A stretch of 40,786 nt of DNA from Bacillota bacterium (GTDB lineage Bacteria > Bacillota > Bacilli > Desulfuribacillales > Desulfuribacillaceae): positions 1 to 40,786 of the forward strand of contig JAEWFW010000045.1 of assembly GCA_023388635.1 (NCBI GenBank), in the 5' to 3' direction. The notes beneath the pieces were generated by a model. It was not told where the DNA came from. It was given only the letters and a program-made list of their open reading frames with translations, and searched no databases. A program made the position numbers and the translations under genes. Of this stretch, positions 17,091 to 24,670 are shown one piece after another. Position 1 is the stretch's first letter; each line of letters opens with the position of its first letter.

Positions 17091-18500
17091 TCACTTTACC
17101 CTTCCCTTAATCAGTTGGCTTCCTTTGGTACTCTTGACAATGCGTTCAGGCGGCACTTGCCATTCACGACTCAAAATCTCGATGATCCGCGGTGTGCAAA
17201 AGCCCCCCTGGCATCTGCCCATGCCGGTTCGAAGGCGTTTCTTCAAGCCATTGATACTCTTCGGCGGTAACGGTTCTCGCAAAACCCTGATGATATCCTC
17301 TTCTGTCACCTGTTCACATCGGCATATGATATTGCCACCTGCTGCGCTCGATTTTTGCGGGGAAAGCTGAGGCTCATAGGTTGCCTTCGGGGTGAAAGTC
17401 AATCCTTCTTCCCGTAAGACGTCCACCATCAATGACGTCAGATATGGAGCTGCCGTCAAGCCCGGGTTCTTAATTCCCAAAGCGCTGACAAATCCATCGG
17501 CACTGCGGCGAATCACAAAATCTTTGTCTTCTTTTGCAACATTTTGAATGTTAGCACGCACACCGGCAAATGATGTAATGACCTTTCCCATATCGATATC
17601 CGGTAAAATTTTTCGTGCGACTTTCTCAATATGCGCCAGACCCTTCCGCGTCGTCTCGACATTGTTGTAAGAAGGTACATTTTCCGATGTCGGTCCTGCT
17701 ATGATGTTTCCTTCGACTGTAGGTGTCAGCAGACAACCTTTTTCATCGCTTTCCTGTGCCTGATATATGACATGCCGCAATCCATGGGCACCTTTGTCAA
17801 ATACATAAAATTGTCCACGGCGCGGCTTGATAATTAAATCCGCCGGACGCACCCAGCTCTCCACCTTGGCAGCTGCCTCGCCTGCCGCATTGACGACAAA
17901 GCGTGCCTTCACTTCACCCGTATTCGTCTGCAATCGATAAAAGCCCGTAGATCTTTCCAGATGGCACACTTCTGTGTCAAATAAAAATTCAACGCCGTTT
18001 TTGGCGGCTGATTGTGCCGTTCTGATAATTAACTGAAACACGTCGATGATTCCTGTCGAAGGCGCATACAAAGCCTGGATGACTTTAGGATTCAATCCCG
18101 GCTGCATTGCCCGCGCCTGATCACCGTCGATGATTTGCATGCCTTGTACGCCGTTTTTCAGTCCTTTTGCGTATTTCTCAGCAATCATCTCAGTTCCCTC
18201 ACGGTGAAACGCGACAAACAGTGAGCCGATGTATTGCACATCGATCCCCAATTCGCGGCAAATTTCTCGATACATTGCATTTCCTTTTACACAGGAAATG
18301 CCTTTGAGGCTTCCTCCGCGCGGGTGAAATCCCGCCCCGAGAACACCGCTGTTCGCTTTTGTCGCCCCTTCCCCAAGGTCATAGCCCTTTTCCAAAACGA
18401 CGACATCCAACTGATATTTACTCAATTCCCTAGCGACGGTCGCACCGATAACACCACCGCCGACAATGGCTACATCATATATTTCAGACTGTATAAACAT
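17091..18500 (-). CDS. GlpA-like FAD-dependent oxidoreductase with C-terminal BFD [2Fe-2S] domain
   Basis: This 469-residue flavoprotein has the DAO/GlpA fold: AIVGGGVIGATVARELSKY at 12-30, KANSGVLGAGFHPRGGSLKG, then VNAAGEAA and FAGVRA. A bacterioferritin-associated-ferredoxin-like domain ends the protein, with four cysteines (CRC near 395 and CQGGFC near 437) expected to bind [2Fe-2S]. Relatives are annotated as anaerobic glycerol-3-phosphate dehydrogenase; related enzymes act on other hydroxy or amino acids. It is the first gene of the operon. AGGTG precedes the ATG and the next gene begins after a single base. Confidence 0.87.
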   Translation of the reverse strand: MFIQSEIYDVAIVGGGVIGATVARELSKYQLDVVVLEKGYDLGEGATKANSGVLGAGFHPRGGSLKGISCVKGNAMYREICRELGIDVQYIGSLFVAFHREGTEMIAEKYAKGLKNGVQGMQIIDGDQARAMQPGLNPKVIQALYAPSTGIIDVFQLIIRTAQSAAKNGVEFLFDTEVCHLERSTGFYRLQTNTGEVKARFVVNAAGEAAAKVESWVRPADLIIKPRRGQFYVFDKGAHGLRHVIYQAQESDEKGCLLTPTVEGNIIAGPTSENVPSYNNVETTRKGLAHIEKVARKILPDIDMGKVITSFAGVRANIQNVAKEDKDFVIRRSADGFVSALGIKNPGLTAAPYLTSLMVDVLREEGLTFTPKATYEPQLSPQKSSAAGGNIICRCEQVTEEDIIRVLREPLPPKSINGLKKRLRTGMGRCQGGFCTPRIIEILSREWQVPPERIVKSTKGSQLIKGRVK

Positions 18501-18536
18501 ATTGCGTCACCTGCTTTACGCCAATTATTACTGTTG

Positions 18537-18570
18537 CATTGAATTATTTTCGGTAACATTGAATTATTTT
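18537..18570. repeat. 14-bp direct repeat around the end of the Ig-like gene
   Basis: CATTGAATTATTTT occurs at 18537-18550 and again at 18557-18570, separated by 6 nt. The right copy covers the stop codon of the Ig-like gene and the left copy lies in the leader of the GlpA-like gene. It could be a duplicated regulatory half-site or replication slippage. Confidence 0.6.
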
Positions 18571-19490
18571 TTGTTTGCTTTGTTTTTTACTATGACAACT
18601 ACCACGACGATTGCCAATGCCGTCACCAATAGAACACTGATCATCAACATATAGCTGCTTTCGCCCGCTTCATCAGTTTGGCTGTCTTGCTGATTGGCAG
18701 GTACAACCGGCTGATTTGCCGATTGATCTTCATCTACCGATTGGGGTTGGTCGCCAAGTTTACTTTCATTTTCGGTTTCATTTTCATTTGTCAATTCAGG
18801 TTTATTCACTGGTTCAGTTTCATTTTTCGATCCATTTCCGTTTGCCGATGGATTTTCACTTATCGACTGATTTCCGTTTATTAATTGATTTTCGTTGGTG
18901 GAGTTATCGGCTTTCGCTGTATTGTCGGCAACTATTTCACCGCTTGCTTCCTGTCGGGCTGTCCCGTCGGATGAACTGGGAGATTGTGCATCTGCCACTT
19001 GCGAACCAGCTTCCGGTGTAGTTCCGGCGTTTGCCTTCGTCGTAAAAGTGACCGTATGTGATGTGTCGATCTGAGTGCCGTTTTTCGCCGTAAACGAGCT
19101 GTCTATCAGCAAATGATATTTCGTATTGGGTTGGAGATTATTCAGCGGATCGACATAGATATTGCGTCGGTGTTCGCGGTCTATCTGATCATCGGGAAAG
19201 AGGATATCAATGGCTACTTCATTGCCATCAACGTCTTTCATAGTAATCGCGTTGCGGTTCACTTCTTGGATAGCGAGATTGACTACATTTTTGTTAAACA
19301 ACAGTTCCAATGTCGCGTCTACCGCTACCTCTGTCTCGCCATTCGCCGGAACGGAACTCACTAAAGTTAGTGATACATCCTTACCCTCACCGCCTGCATC
19401 GCTGTCGGCGTATACCTGCGGAACGCCAGACAACATACTTATCAACAAAAGACATATGACAAAGTTACTAAAAATCAGCTTTTTCAACAA
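18564..19490 (-). CDS. Ig-like (SbsA/Big_5) surface protein with C-terminal membrane anchor
   Basis: About 308 residues: a signal peptide (MLKKLIFSNFVICLLLISML, cleavage near VYADS), then one bacterial Ig-like SbsA/Big_5 domain (about 40-155, SSVPANGETEVAVDATLELL to TVTFTT). A polar Asn/Glu/Ser-rich linker of about 110 residues with NEN/NGN-type repeats follows. A C-terminal transmembrane helix (MLMISVLLVTALAIVVVVVI) with a KNKANKK tail completes it, so it should stand on the membrane with its Ig domain in the wall. The start is a TTG six bases after GAGGTG. It lies directly upstream of the flavoenzyme/ABC operon and may be its surface partner. Confidence 0.72.
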   Translation of the reverse strand: MLKKLIFSNFVICLLLISMLSGVPQVYADSDAGGEGKDVSLTLVSSVPANGETEVAVDATLELLFNKNVVNLAIQEVNRNAITMKDVDGNEVAIDILFPDDQIDREHRRNIYVDPLNNLQPNTKYHLLIDSSFTAKNGTQIDTSHTVTFTTKANAGTTPEAGSQVADAQSPSSSDGTARQEASGEIVADNTAKADNSTNENQLINGNQSISENPSANGNGSKNETEPVNKPELTNENETENESKLGDQPQSVDEDQSANQPVVPANQQDSQTDEAGESSYMLMISVLLVTALAIVVVVVIVKNKANKK

Positions 19491-19528
19491 TTACAACACC
19501 TCAATACGTTATATTGTAATGAAACAGC

Positions 19529-19605
19529 ATGAAGTAAGACGGCATCACCTCGGACTTACTTCATACTGCCATAGAATCATCGCTATTAACTTGGGATGAT
19601 TCTAT
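19529..19605. other. Two strong hairpins between the SLH and Ig-like genes
   Basis: ATGAAGTAAG (19529-19538) pairs with CTTACTTCAT (19555-19564). ATAGAATCATC (19571-19581) pairs with GATGATTCTAT (19595-19605). Only the plus strand has a T-run after the second hairpin, while both flanking genes are on the minus strand. A simple terminator for the SLH gene is therefore not obvious; a processing or stabilising structure is possible. Confidence 0.45.
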
Positions 19606-19639
19606 TACTTTTTATTAATTCACAGATTGATTACTTTCA

Positions 19640-20953
19640 TTAGTCTATTACTCTATCAATTAAAGCAAAGACTTCTGCTCTGACGATCATGTCATCAAGA
19701 CCAAGCGTATTATCAGGATAGCCTTGCAAATGACCTTGCTCGATCATTCCGGCAACCTGCATTTTCGCCCAGCTCGGTATATTTTGAGTATCACTAAAGG
19801 AATCAAACACACTCATATTGGCACTTGAAATGCTGTTAGCGCGTGCCAGCATGACGATCACTTCTAGGCGAGTAGCTTGCGCTTGTCCGTTCAGATAACC
19901 TTTATCGTCGCCTTTCATAATTCCACTTTGTTTTAATGTCGCTAATGCATCGGCAGCCCAAGGTGATGAAGCATCACCTGCGGCAATGGAACTTCCGGTA
20001 ACTATATCCAGCTTGAGAGCCCGTGTCAACAATGATGCTAACTCTTGACGGGTAATGTTGTCAGCCGGTCGAACATTCCCACTGTCGGCATCGCCGGTGA
20101 TGATACCTTGCTGAACCATCGTTTCGATTGTCGCTTTAGCCCAATGGTTAGCGGCAATATCGCGACCGATATGTGAGGTATCAATCGGTTCTACGTCTTC
20201 AATCGGCGCAGCTTCCTCAGCCCCTGCCTCAGGAACAGCCGGCTCAGTAGTTTCTGCTTCCGAACTTTCAACAGCTGCAACCATCAACGTATAACTCTGA
20301 CCTTTTTCAAGGGTATTCCCGTTATTTGCTTTGATGTCTTTCGATAACTTTAGTGCAAATTCGCCTTCATTTAAGCCCTCAACAGGCGTTACATACATCA
20401 TGCTCTTTTCATCTTCACCTTGCTTCATCGACACGTCAATTTTAATTTGCTCATTGCTCCCAGAAGAAAGTGTAATTTCACTTTTATTAGTTTCAAAATT
20501 TTCTTTCATTCCTCTTGTAAAGACAATTTGAATTTCTGGTTTTTCCCCGGCGTGGACAGATGCTTCGGCAATCGCCACTCCTGCAATGTACACTCCTTCA
20601 ACATCAAGTGGACTGTTCCCGCCGCCGGTTCCACTACCTGATCCTCCACCGGTTCCTCCGCCAGTGCCAGAACCACTACCTGACCCGCTGTCGGTTCCTC
20701 CACCAGTACCAGAGCCACTACCTGATCCTCCGCCTGTTCCCCCTCCAGTGCCGGAGCCACCACCTGACCCATCACCGGTTCCTCCGCCAGTACCGGAGCC
20801 ACTGCCTGATCCGCCGCCTGTTCCCCCTCCGGTTCCTCTACCACCGGCAGCTTCAACAACGTCCGGTGCAATCAATGGCGTTATTAAAAGCATAATGAGT
20901 GCGACAATCAGTACAGATGATAAAATTTTCAGTGCTTTCTTACTTTTGACCAT
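19640..20953 (-). CDS. S-layer homology protein with Gly/Ser-rich spacer and Ig-like domain
   Basis: The 437-residue secreted protein has a signal peptide (1 to about 36, ending VVEAA). A Gly/Ser/Thr repeat follows (37-112), then an SbsA/Big_5 Ig-like domain (about 116-227, VYIAGVAIAEASVHAGEKPE onward). A Glu/Ala/Pro linker leads to three SLH modules at about 263-315, 325-375 and 383-437. SLH triplets bind pyruvylated secondary wall polymer, so it should be held on the outer wall. The long flexible Gly/Ser spacer would sit on the outer side. It has its own sigma-A promoter and may share a locus with the Ig-like membrane protein next to it. Confidence 0.83.
   Translation of the reverse strand: MVKSKKALKILSSVLIVALIMLLITPLIAPDVVEAAGGRGTGGGTGGGSGSGSGTGGGTGDGSGGGSGTGGGTGGGSGSGSGTGGGTDSGSGSGSGTGGGTGGGSGSGTGGGNSPLDVEGVYIAGVAIAEASVHAGEKPEIQIVFTRGMKENFETNKSEITLSSGSNEQIKIDVSMKQGEDEKSMMYVTPVEGLNEGEFALKLSKDIKANNGNTLEKGQSYTLMVAAVESSEAETTEPAVPEAGAEEAAPIEDVEPIDTSHIGRDIAANHWAKATIETMVQQGIITGDADSGNVRPADNITRQELASLLTRALKLDIVTGSSIAAGDASSPWAADALATLKQSGIMKGDDKGYLNGQAQATRLEVIVMLARANSISSANMSVFDSFSDTQNIPSWAKMQVAGMIEQGHLQGYPDNTLGLDDMIVRAEVFALIDRVID
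20618..20845. repeat. Imperfect Gly/Ser/Thr-coding repeat tract
   Basis: About 76 codons made almost only of Gly, Ser and Thr, built from GTGGGTGGGSGSGS-like units. The DNA is strongly GC-skewed here and opens long proline-rich frames on the other strand that are not genes. The tract is a good candidate for length variation. Confidence 0.85.
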
Positions 20954-21045
20954 GTTCCCTATACCCCCAATTTTTAGTTCTAGTAGTGAGAGAACGTCAC
21001 TATAAAATGATTTTTATTATCCTCTCTCTACAATAACACAACTAT

Positions 21046-21074
21046 ACTATACGTTAACCAATATAACTTTTCAA
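21046..21074 (-). promoter_or_regulatory. Sigma-A promoter of the SLH protein gene
   Basis: The minus strand has TTGAAA (21069-21074), 17 nt, then TATAGT (21046-21051). It starts directly after the T-run of the lysA terminator. The leader would be about 85 nt. Confidence 0.7.
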
Positions 21075-21118
21075 CAAAAAAACGGATATTCAAACTTAAT
21101 TCATAAGCTTGAACACCC
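21075..21118 (-). terminator. lysA terminator
   Basis: On the minus strand GGGTGTTCAAGCTT pairs with AAGTTTGAATATCC (21084-21118), allowing G-U pairs, and is followed by seven T. It separates lysA from the SLH gene. Confidence 0.85.
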
Positions 21119-21167
21119 ATTTTAGATCGCTTGACAAAAATTTTATCCGACAGCCAGGAACTTCTGT

Positions 21168-22484
21168 TTATCTAGAAAACCTTTGCGGTAGTCTATCATT
21201 TTTGATAATATCGTCCAGACTTTCTCTTTCCAGCACGAGGTCGGCTTGACCGTCATTGACAAAGATAATCGCCGGTCTGGGGATACGGTTGTAGTTATTG
21301 GACATCGAATAGCCGTATGCTCCTGTGCATGATACCGCCAAGATATCCCCTGACTGTGCTTTTGCCAGTTCAATATCCCAAATCAACATATCGCCGCTTT
21401 CACAGCATTTACCCGCCACCGAGACTGTCTCCTGCGCAGCGTCATTCGCTTTGTTTGCCACCAGCGCTTCGTATTTTGCCTGATACATGGAAGGGCGCAG
21501 ATTATCGCTCATACCGCCGTCCACGGCAATGTATTTGCGAATGCCCGGGATATCTTTGTGACTGCCAATCGTGTAAAGCGTCGTACCCGCTTCCCCGACA
21601 ATACTTCTGCCCGGTTCAATCCATATCTCCGGCACATCAATGCCGTGCTTTTCCGCTTCCGAAATAACGGCTGCCGTCAATGCTCTTATATAATCCGCCA
21701 TCGGTAACGGCGTATCTTCTTCGTTATAACGTATACCAAATCCGCCACCGAGATTCAACACGCGCAGTGAAATGCCGAATTCGCGCATCACTTTCGCATA
21801 CCAATCAAGCATTTTTGCTGCGGCTATTTCAAAACCTTTCACATCGAATATCTGTGAACCGATGTGTGCGTGAAAACCGATAAGCCGCAAATTTGCTAAC
21901 TCTAGAGTTTTCTTGACACCATTAAGCGCATGACCGTTGCCCAAATCAAATCCGAATTTAGAGTCTGTCTGTCCCGTCTGAATATATTCGTGGGTATGTG
22001 CTTCTACACCCGGTGTGATGCGCAACAATATTTCGGCGCTTTTCCCTTGTTCGCCTGCTAAATGATTTAATAATTCCAATTCATCCATGTTATCAACGAC
22101 GAAGCAACCGATATTTTGCTCTAATCCATAACGTATCTCTTGTGGAGTTTTGTTGTTTCCATGAAAATGTATGCGCTCCCGTGGAAAATCTGCTGCCACA
22201 GCCGTATGCAGCTCTCCTGCCGAAACTACGTCCAAAGACATATGCTCTTGCTCCGCGAGCTTGCACATTGCCATAATCGAGAATGCTTTACTGGCATAAG
22301 CAACCTGGTACTTTACGCCGCTGCCGGCGAATGCCGTATGGAATTCTCGAATCCGTTGACGCATAAGCATTTCGTCAAATACATAAAGCGGTGTTCCAAA
22401 TTGCTGCACCAAATCGACAACATCACAACCGCCGATTTCTAGATGCCCTTTGTCATTAATTTTACTCGTCCCATGCAAATACAT
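21168..22484 (-). CDS. lysA: Diaminopimelate decarboxylase
   Basis: The 438-residue PLP enzyme converts meso-diaminopimelate to lysine. The PLP lysine is K66 in YASKAF. Other family motifs are DVVSAGEL, FHGNNKT, HIGSQI, LNLGGGFGIRY, EPGRSIVGEAG and the active-site CCESGDML, followed by GAYGYSMSNNYN. In Bacillus subtilis lysA also follows the spoVA operon. Here it is separated from it by three activase-like genes and has its own sigma-A promoter. GGGAG precedes the ATG. I see no lysine riboswitch in the short leader. Confidence 0.96.
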   Translation of the reverse strand: MYLHGTSKINDKGHLEIGGCDVVDLVQQFGTPLYVFDEMLMRQRIREFHTAFAGSGVKYQVAYASKAFSIMAMCKLAEQEHMSLDVVSAGELHTAVAADFPRERIHFHGNNKTPQEIRYGLEQNIGCFVVDNMDELELLNHLAGEQGKSAEILLRITPGVEAHTHEYIQTGQTDSKFGFDLGNGHALNGVKKTLELANLRLIGFHAHIGSQIFDVKGFEIAAAKMLDWYAKVMREFGISLRVLNLGGGFGIRYNEEDTPLPMADYIRALTAAVISEAEKHGIDVPEIWIEPGRSIVGEAGTTLYTIGSHKDIPGIRKYIAVDGGMSDNLRPSMYQAKYEALVANKANDAAQETVSVAGKCCESGDMLIWDIELAKAQSGDILAVSCTGAYGYSMSNNYNRIPRPAIIFVNDGQADLVLERESLDDIIKNDRLPQRFSR

Positions 22485-22534
22485 AACACCGCTCCCTTCT
22501 CTCCCGTATATTTAGAATGAAAATTATGTTAGTT

Positions 22535-22563
22535 ATTGTAGCATGTAAGAAAATCAATTTCAA
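22535..22563 (-). promoter_or_regulatory. Sigma-A promoter of lysA
   Basis: The minus strand reads TTGAAA (22558-22563), exactly 17 nt, then TACAAT (22535-22540). The predicted start near 22528 gives a leader of about 44 nt. This allows vegetative lysA expression independent of the upstream sporulation operon. Confidence 0.8.
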
Positions 22564-22578
22564 CAAGTGTTCATCATA

Positions 22579-23547
22579 TTATTTCGTGATCGCCATTGTA
22601 TTTTGATATTTACCGCATTTATCTCCCCAACAGGCAATGACTTCTTGATTCATTTTCGTCTCTATGACTTCGCAGTGATTCGGACAATCTTTGCATTCGA
22701 ATCCACAGGTCGCAAAGTTCTGCTCACTGATCGAAAACCCTCGAAAGTTGGTCTGTTGTGTGACAAGGGCATGCTCTTTGGCTAAAATAGCACTGCCGAT
22801 CGCTCCCATGACACCGTAATATTCAGGAATAAAAACTTCTATGCCCAGCTCTTCTTCAAACGCTTTCTTTAGACCGGCGTTTGCCGCAACTCCGCCTTGA
22901 AATACGACGGGACCGGCAATTTTCTTGCCCTTTGCCAAGTTGTTGATGAAATTTCTGGCGAGCGCTTTACACAGCCCGTATATAATGTCTTCTATATTGC
23001 ATCCGATTTGCTGTTTATGGATCATATCCGATTCGGCGAAAACTCCACATCTCCCGGCAATTCGCACATCGTTTTGTGAGCGCAGCGCGTAACTGCCAAA
23101 CTGCTCGATCGGAATTCCCAAGCGCGATGCCTGCTGATCGAGAAAAGAACCTGTCCCCGCCGCACAGACGGTATTCATCGCGAAATCCGTAATAATGCCG
23201 TTTTCCAATATAATTAATTTGGAGTCCTGTCCGCCGATTTCGATGACTGTCCGTACATCGGGAATTAAATACTGTGCCGCCACTGCATGTGCCGTGATTT
23301 CGTTTTTTACTACGTCACCTCCGGCGATGACGCTTGTGAGGTTTCTGGCACTTCCGGTGGTCCCTACTCCTAATACGGTTGCACGGTCCGACAGTTCCTC
23401 CTGCAACAGCTTCATACCTGTCTGAACTGCCTGAATCGGTCTGCCGTGGGTTCGTAAATACAGCGAAGCAATGACACTTCCGCGTTCGTCAATCGCGACA
23501 ATATTCGTACTGACTGATCCAACATCAATTCCTAGAAAAATATTCAA
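22579..23547 (-). CDS. BadF/HgdC-type ATPase, 2-hydroxyacyl-CoA dehydratase activase family
   Basis: About 322 residues with the ASKHA ATPase fold: LGIDVGSVSTN at 5-15 (phosphate 1), GVGTTGSARNL, IEIGGQDSKLI (phosphate 2), FQGGVAANAGL. The two cysteines that bridge a [4Fe-4S] cluster between subunits in HgdC are present (C128 in NTVCAAGTGSF, C167 in RCGVFAESD). A cysteine-rich tail follows (C281, C285, C288, C292, C306, C311). Such activases use ATP to push a low-potential electron into a partner enzyme. The TTG at 23547 is chosen because homology starts there and AAAGGGG lies upstream. It is the last of three related genes behind spoVAE. Confidence 0.82.
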   Translation of the reverse strand: MNIFLGIDVGSVSTNIVAIDERGSVIASLYLRTHGRPIQAVQTGMKLLQEELSDRATVLGVGTTGSARNLTSVIAGGDVVKNEITAHAVAAQYLIPDVRTVIEIGGQDSKLIILENGIITDFAMNTVCAAGTGSFLDQQASRLGIPIEQFGSYALRSQNDVRIAGRCGVFAESDMIHKQQIGCNIEDIIYGLCKALARNFINNLAKGKKIAGPVVFQGGVAANAGLKKAFEEELGIEVFIPEYYGVMGAIGSAILAKEHALVTQQTNFRGFSISEQNFATCGFECKDCPNHCEVIETKMNQEVIACWGDKCGKYQNTMAITK

Positions 23548-23572
23548 AATTCCTGATCCCCTTTCTAACCGT

Positions 23573-24670
23573 CTAAACAACGAGATGATCCCTCGCCGCT
23601 GCATGTTTCGGTTGCTTACGACGCACCATGTCGACAAATGCCTCCAAGCGTGTGTTAATGCCCGCCTCACCGGAATGTTCATCGAAAATCAATGTCAAAA
23701 GCGGAATATTCTCTTCCGCCGCCACATGATCGAGAATTGCCATACCGACAATTTCCGGAATGCATGTAAATGGCAATATCTGTATGATACCTTGGTAGCC
23801 TAAACGCGCATATTTAACGGTATTGGCAACGGTATGGAAACCGTGACCGCCGATTTCATTTTTCATATATGGTCTTGCCAGTTCCAGTAACTCCGGTATA
23901 TCCTGGGTTTTAAAGACTTTTTCCCGTACATAGTCACTGACGAATTCTGTACGGTGGATGCTGACGCCTAAGTTCCCCAATTTTTCATCAACCGATAAGT
24001 TGGATGCCGGTTCATTCATCAGATAAATTTCTCCGACTGTCGCCACCTGCAATACGTCGCGCTGCATATCTTTGGGAATCGCATCAAGTTCACTAAAAAA
24101 CTCTGTTGCGTACGCTTGTAAACTCGCTTTGCTGTCAACTCTATCAATGATCTTCACCGCCTTCTCGAAAAACGCCGAATGGCTGCCTTTCTGCAATTCG
24201 TACGCTCTATTTTTCAAGATAGCTGCCTCTATTCGGTCAACCAGCACTGTCTTTTTCCAGCCAAAATCAATCGCTTGGATGATTTTCGCCCAGCTTTTTC
24301 CTGGGAACTGCTGCTTAACACTGCGGAAAAATTCCGCTCTGCCTGTGCGCGGCTGTTCAACGACGATAATGTTCACGTCATAGCCCAAATCTCTGAGAAT
24401 CTCCCGGTGAACTTGTGCGAAATATCCAAACCGGCATGGTCCATGTCCCCCAGCCATCACAACCGTATCTGCTCCTTGCTCAATCGCTTCAATGAAGTTT
24501 CCCAAGTTAATTTTGAACGGCAGGCAAGCCGATTCCGGACCGTGAAAACTACCGAGTGTCAAGGTGCGTTTGGTGATCGGCGGCGGAGCAACGACTTCAA
24601 TGTCCAGCGTTTGAAACAACGCTTTGAGACCGATGTGGAAATTCCCCATATGCGGAAACGTCACTTTCAT
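23573..24670 (-). CDS. CoA-protein-activase/HgdB-like protein (acyl-CoA dehydratase activase-related), paralogue 1
   Basis: This 365-residue protein is related to 2-hydroxyacyl-CoA dehydratase subunits and to the DUF2229-type half of large YjiL-like activases. Candidate cluster-ligand cysteines lie in ESACLPFK (C49), GHGPCRFGYF and PFTCIPEIVG. The ending FDEHSGEAGINTRLEAF is a family hallmark. It is a paralogue of the next gene upstream, whose coding region it overlaps by 74 nt. An excellent AAAGGAG site before the ATG at 24670 supports that start. The physiological substrate is unknown. Confidence 0.75.
   Translation of the reverse strand: MKVTFPHMGNFHIGLKALFQTLDIEVVAPPPITKRTLTLGSFHGPESACLPFKINLGNFIEAIEQGADTVVMAGGHGPCRFGYFAQVHREILRDLGYDVNIIVVEQPRTGRAEFFRSVKQQFPGKSWAKIIQAIDFGWKKTVLVDRIEAAILKNRAYELQKGSHSAFFEKAVKIIDRVDSKASLQAYATEFFSELDAIPKDMQRDVLQVATVGEIYLMNEPASNLSVDEKLGNLGVSIHRTEFVSDYVREKVFKTQDIPELLELARPYMKNEIGGHGFHTVANTVKYARLGYQGIIQILPFTCIPEIVGMAILDHVAAEENIPLLTLIFDEHSGEAGINTRLEAFVDMVRRKQPKHAAARDHLVV

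Noticed and set aside
18537..18570. Possible CRISPR-like repeat
   Set aside because: Only two copies of 14 bp with a 6-bp spacer; far too short and too few for an array.
20506..21005. Long proline-rich and mixed frames opposite the SLH gene
   Set aside because: They arise from the GC-skewed Gly/Ser codons of the SLH protein spacer and have no ribosome sites or family-like sequence.
22485..22578. Lysine riboswitch before lysA
   Set aside because: The leader from the mapped-looking promoter is only about 44 nt and has none of the L-box blocks.
23548..23682. 45-residue extension of the BadF-like ATPase
   Set aside because: It overlaps the upstream gene in another frame; family similarity begins at the TTG at 23547 with a ribosome site ahead of it.
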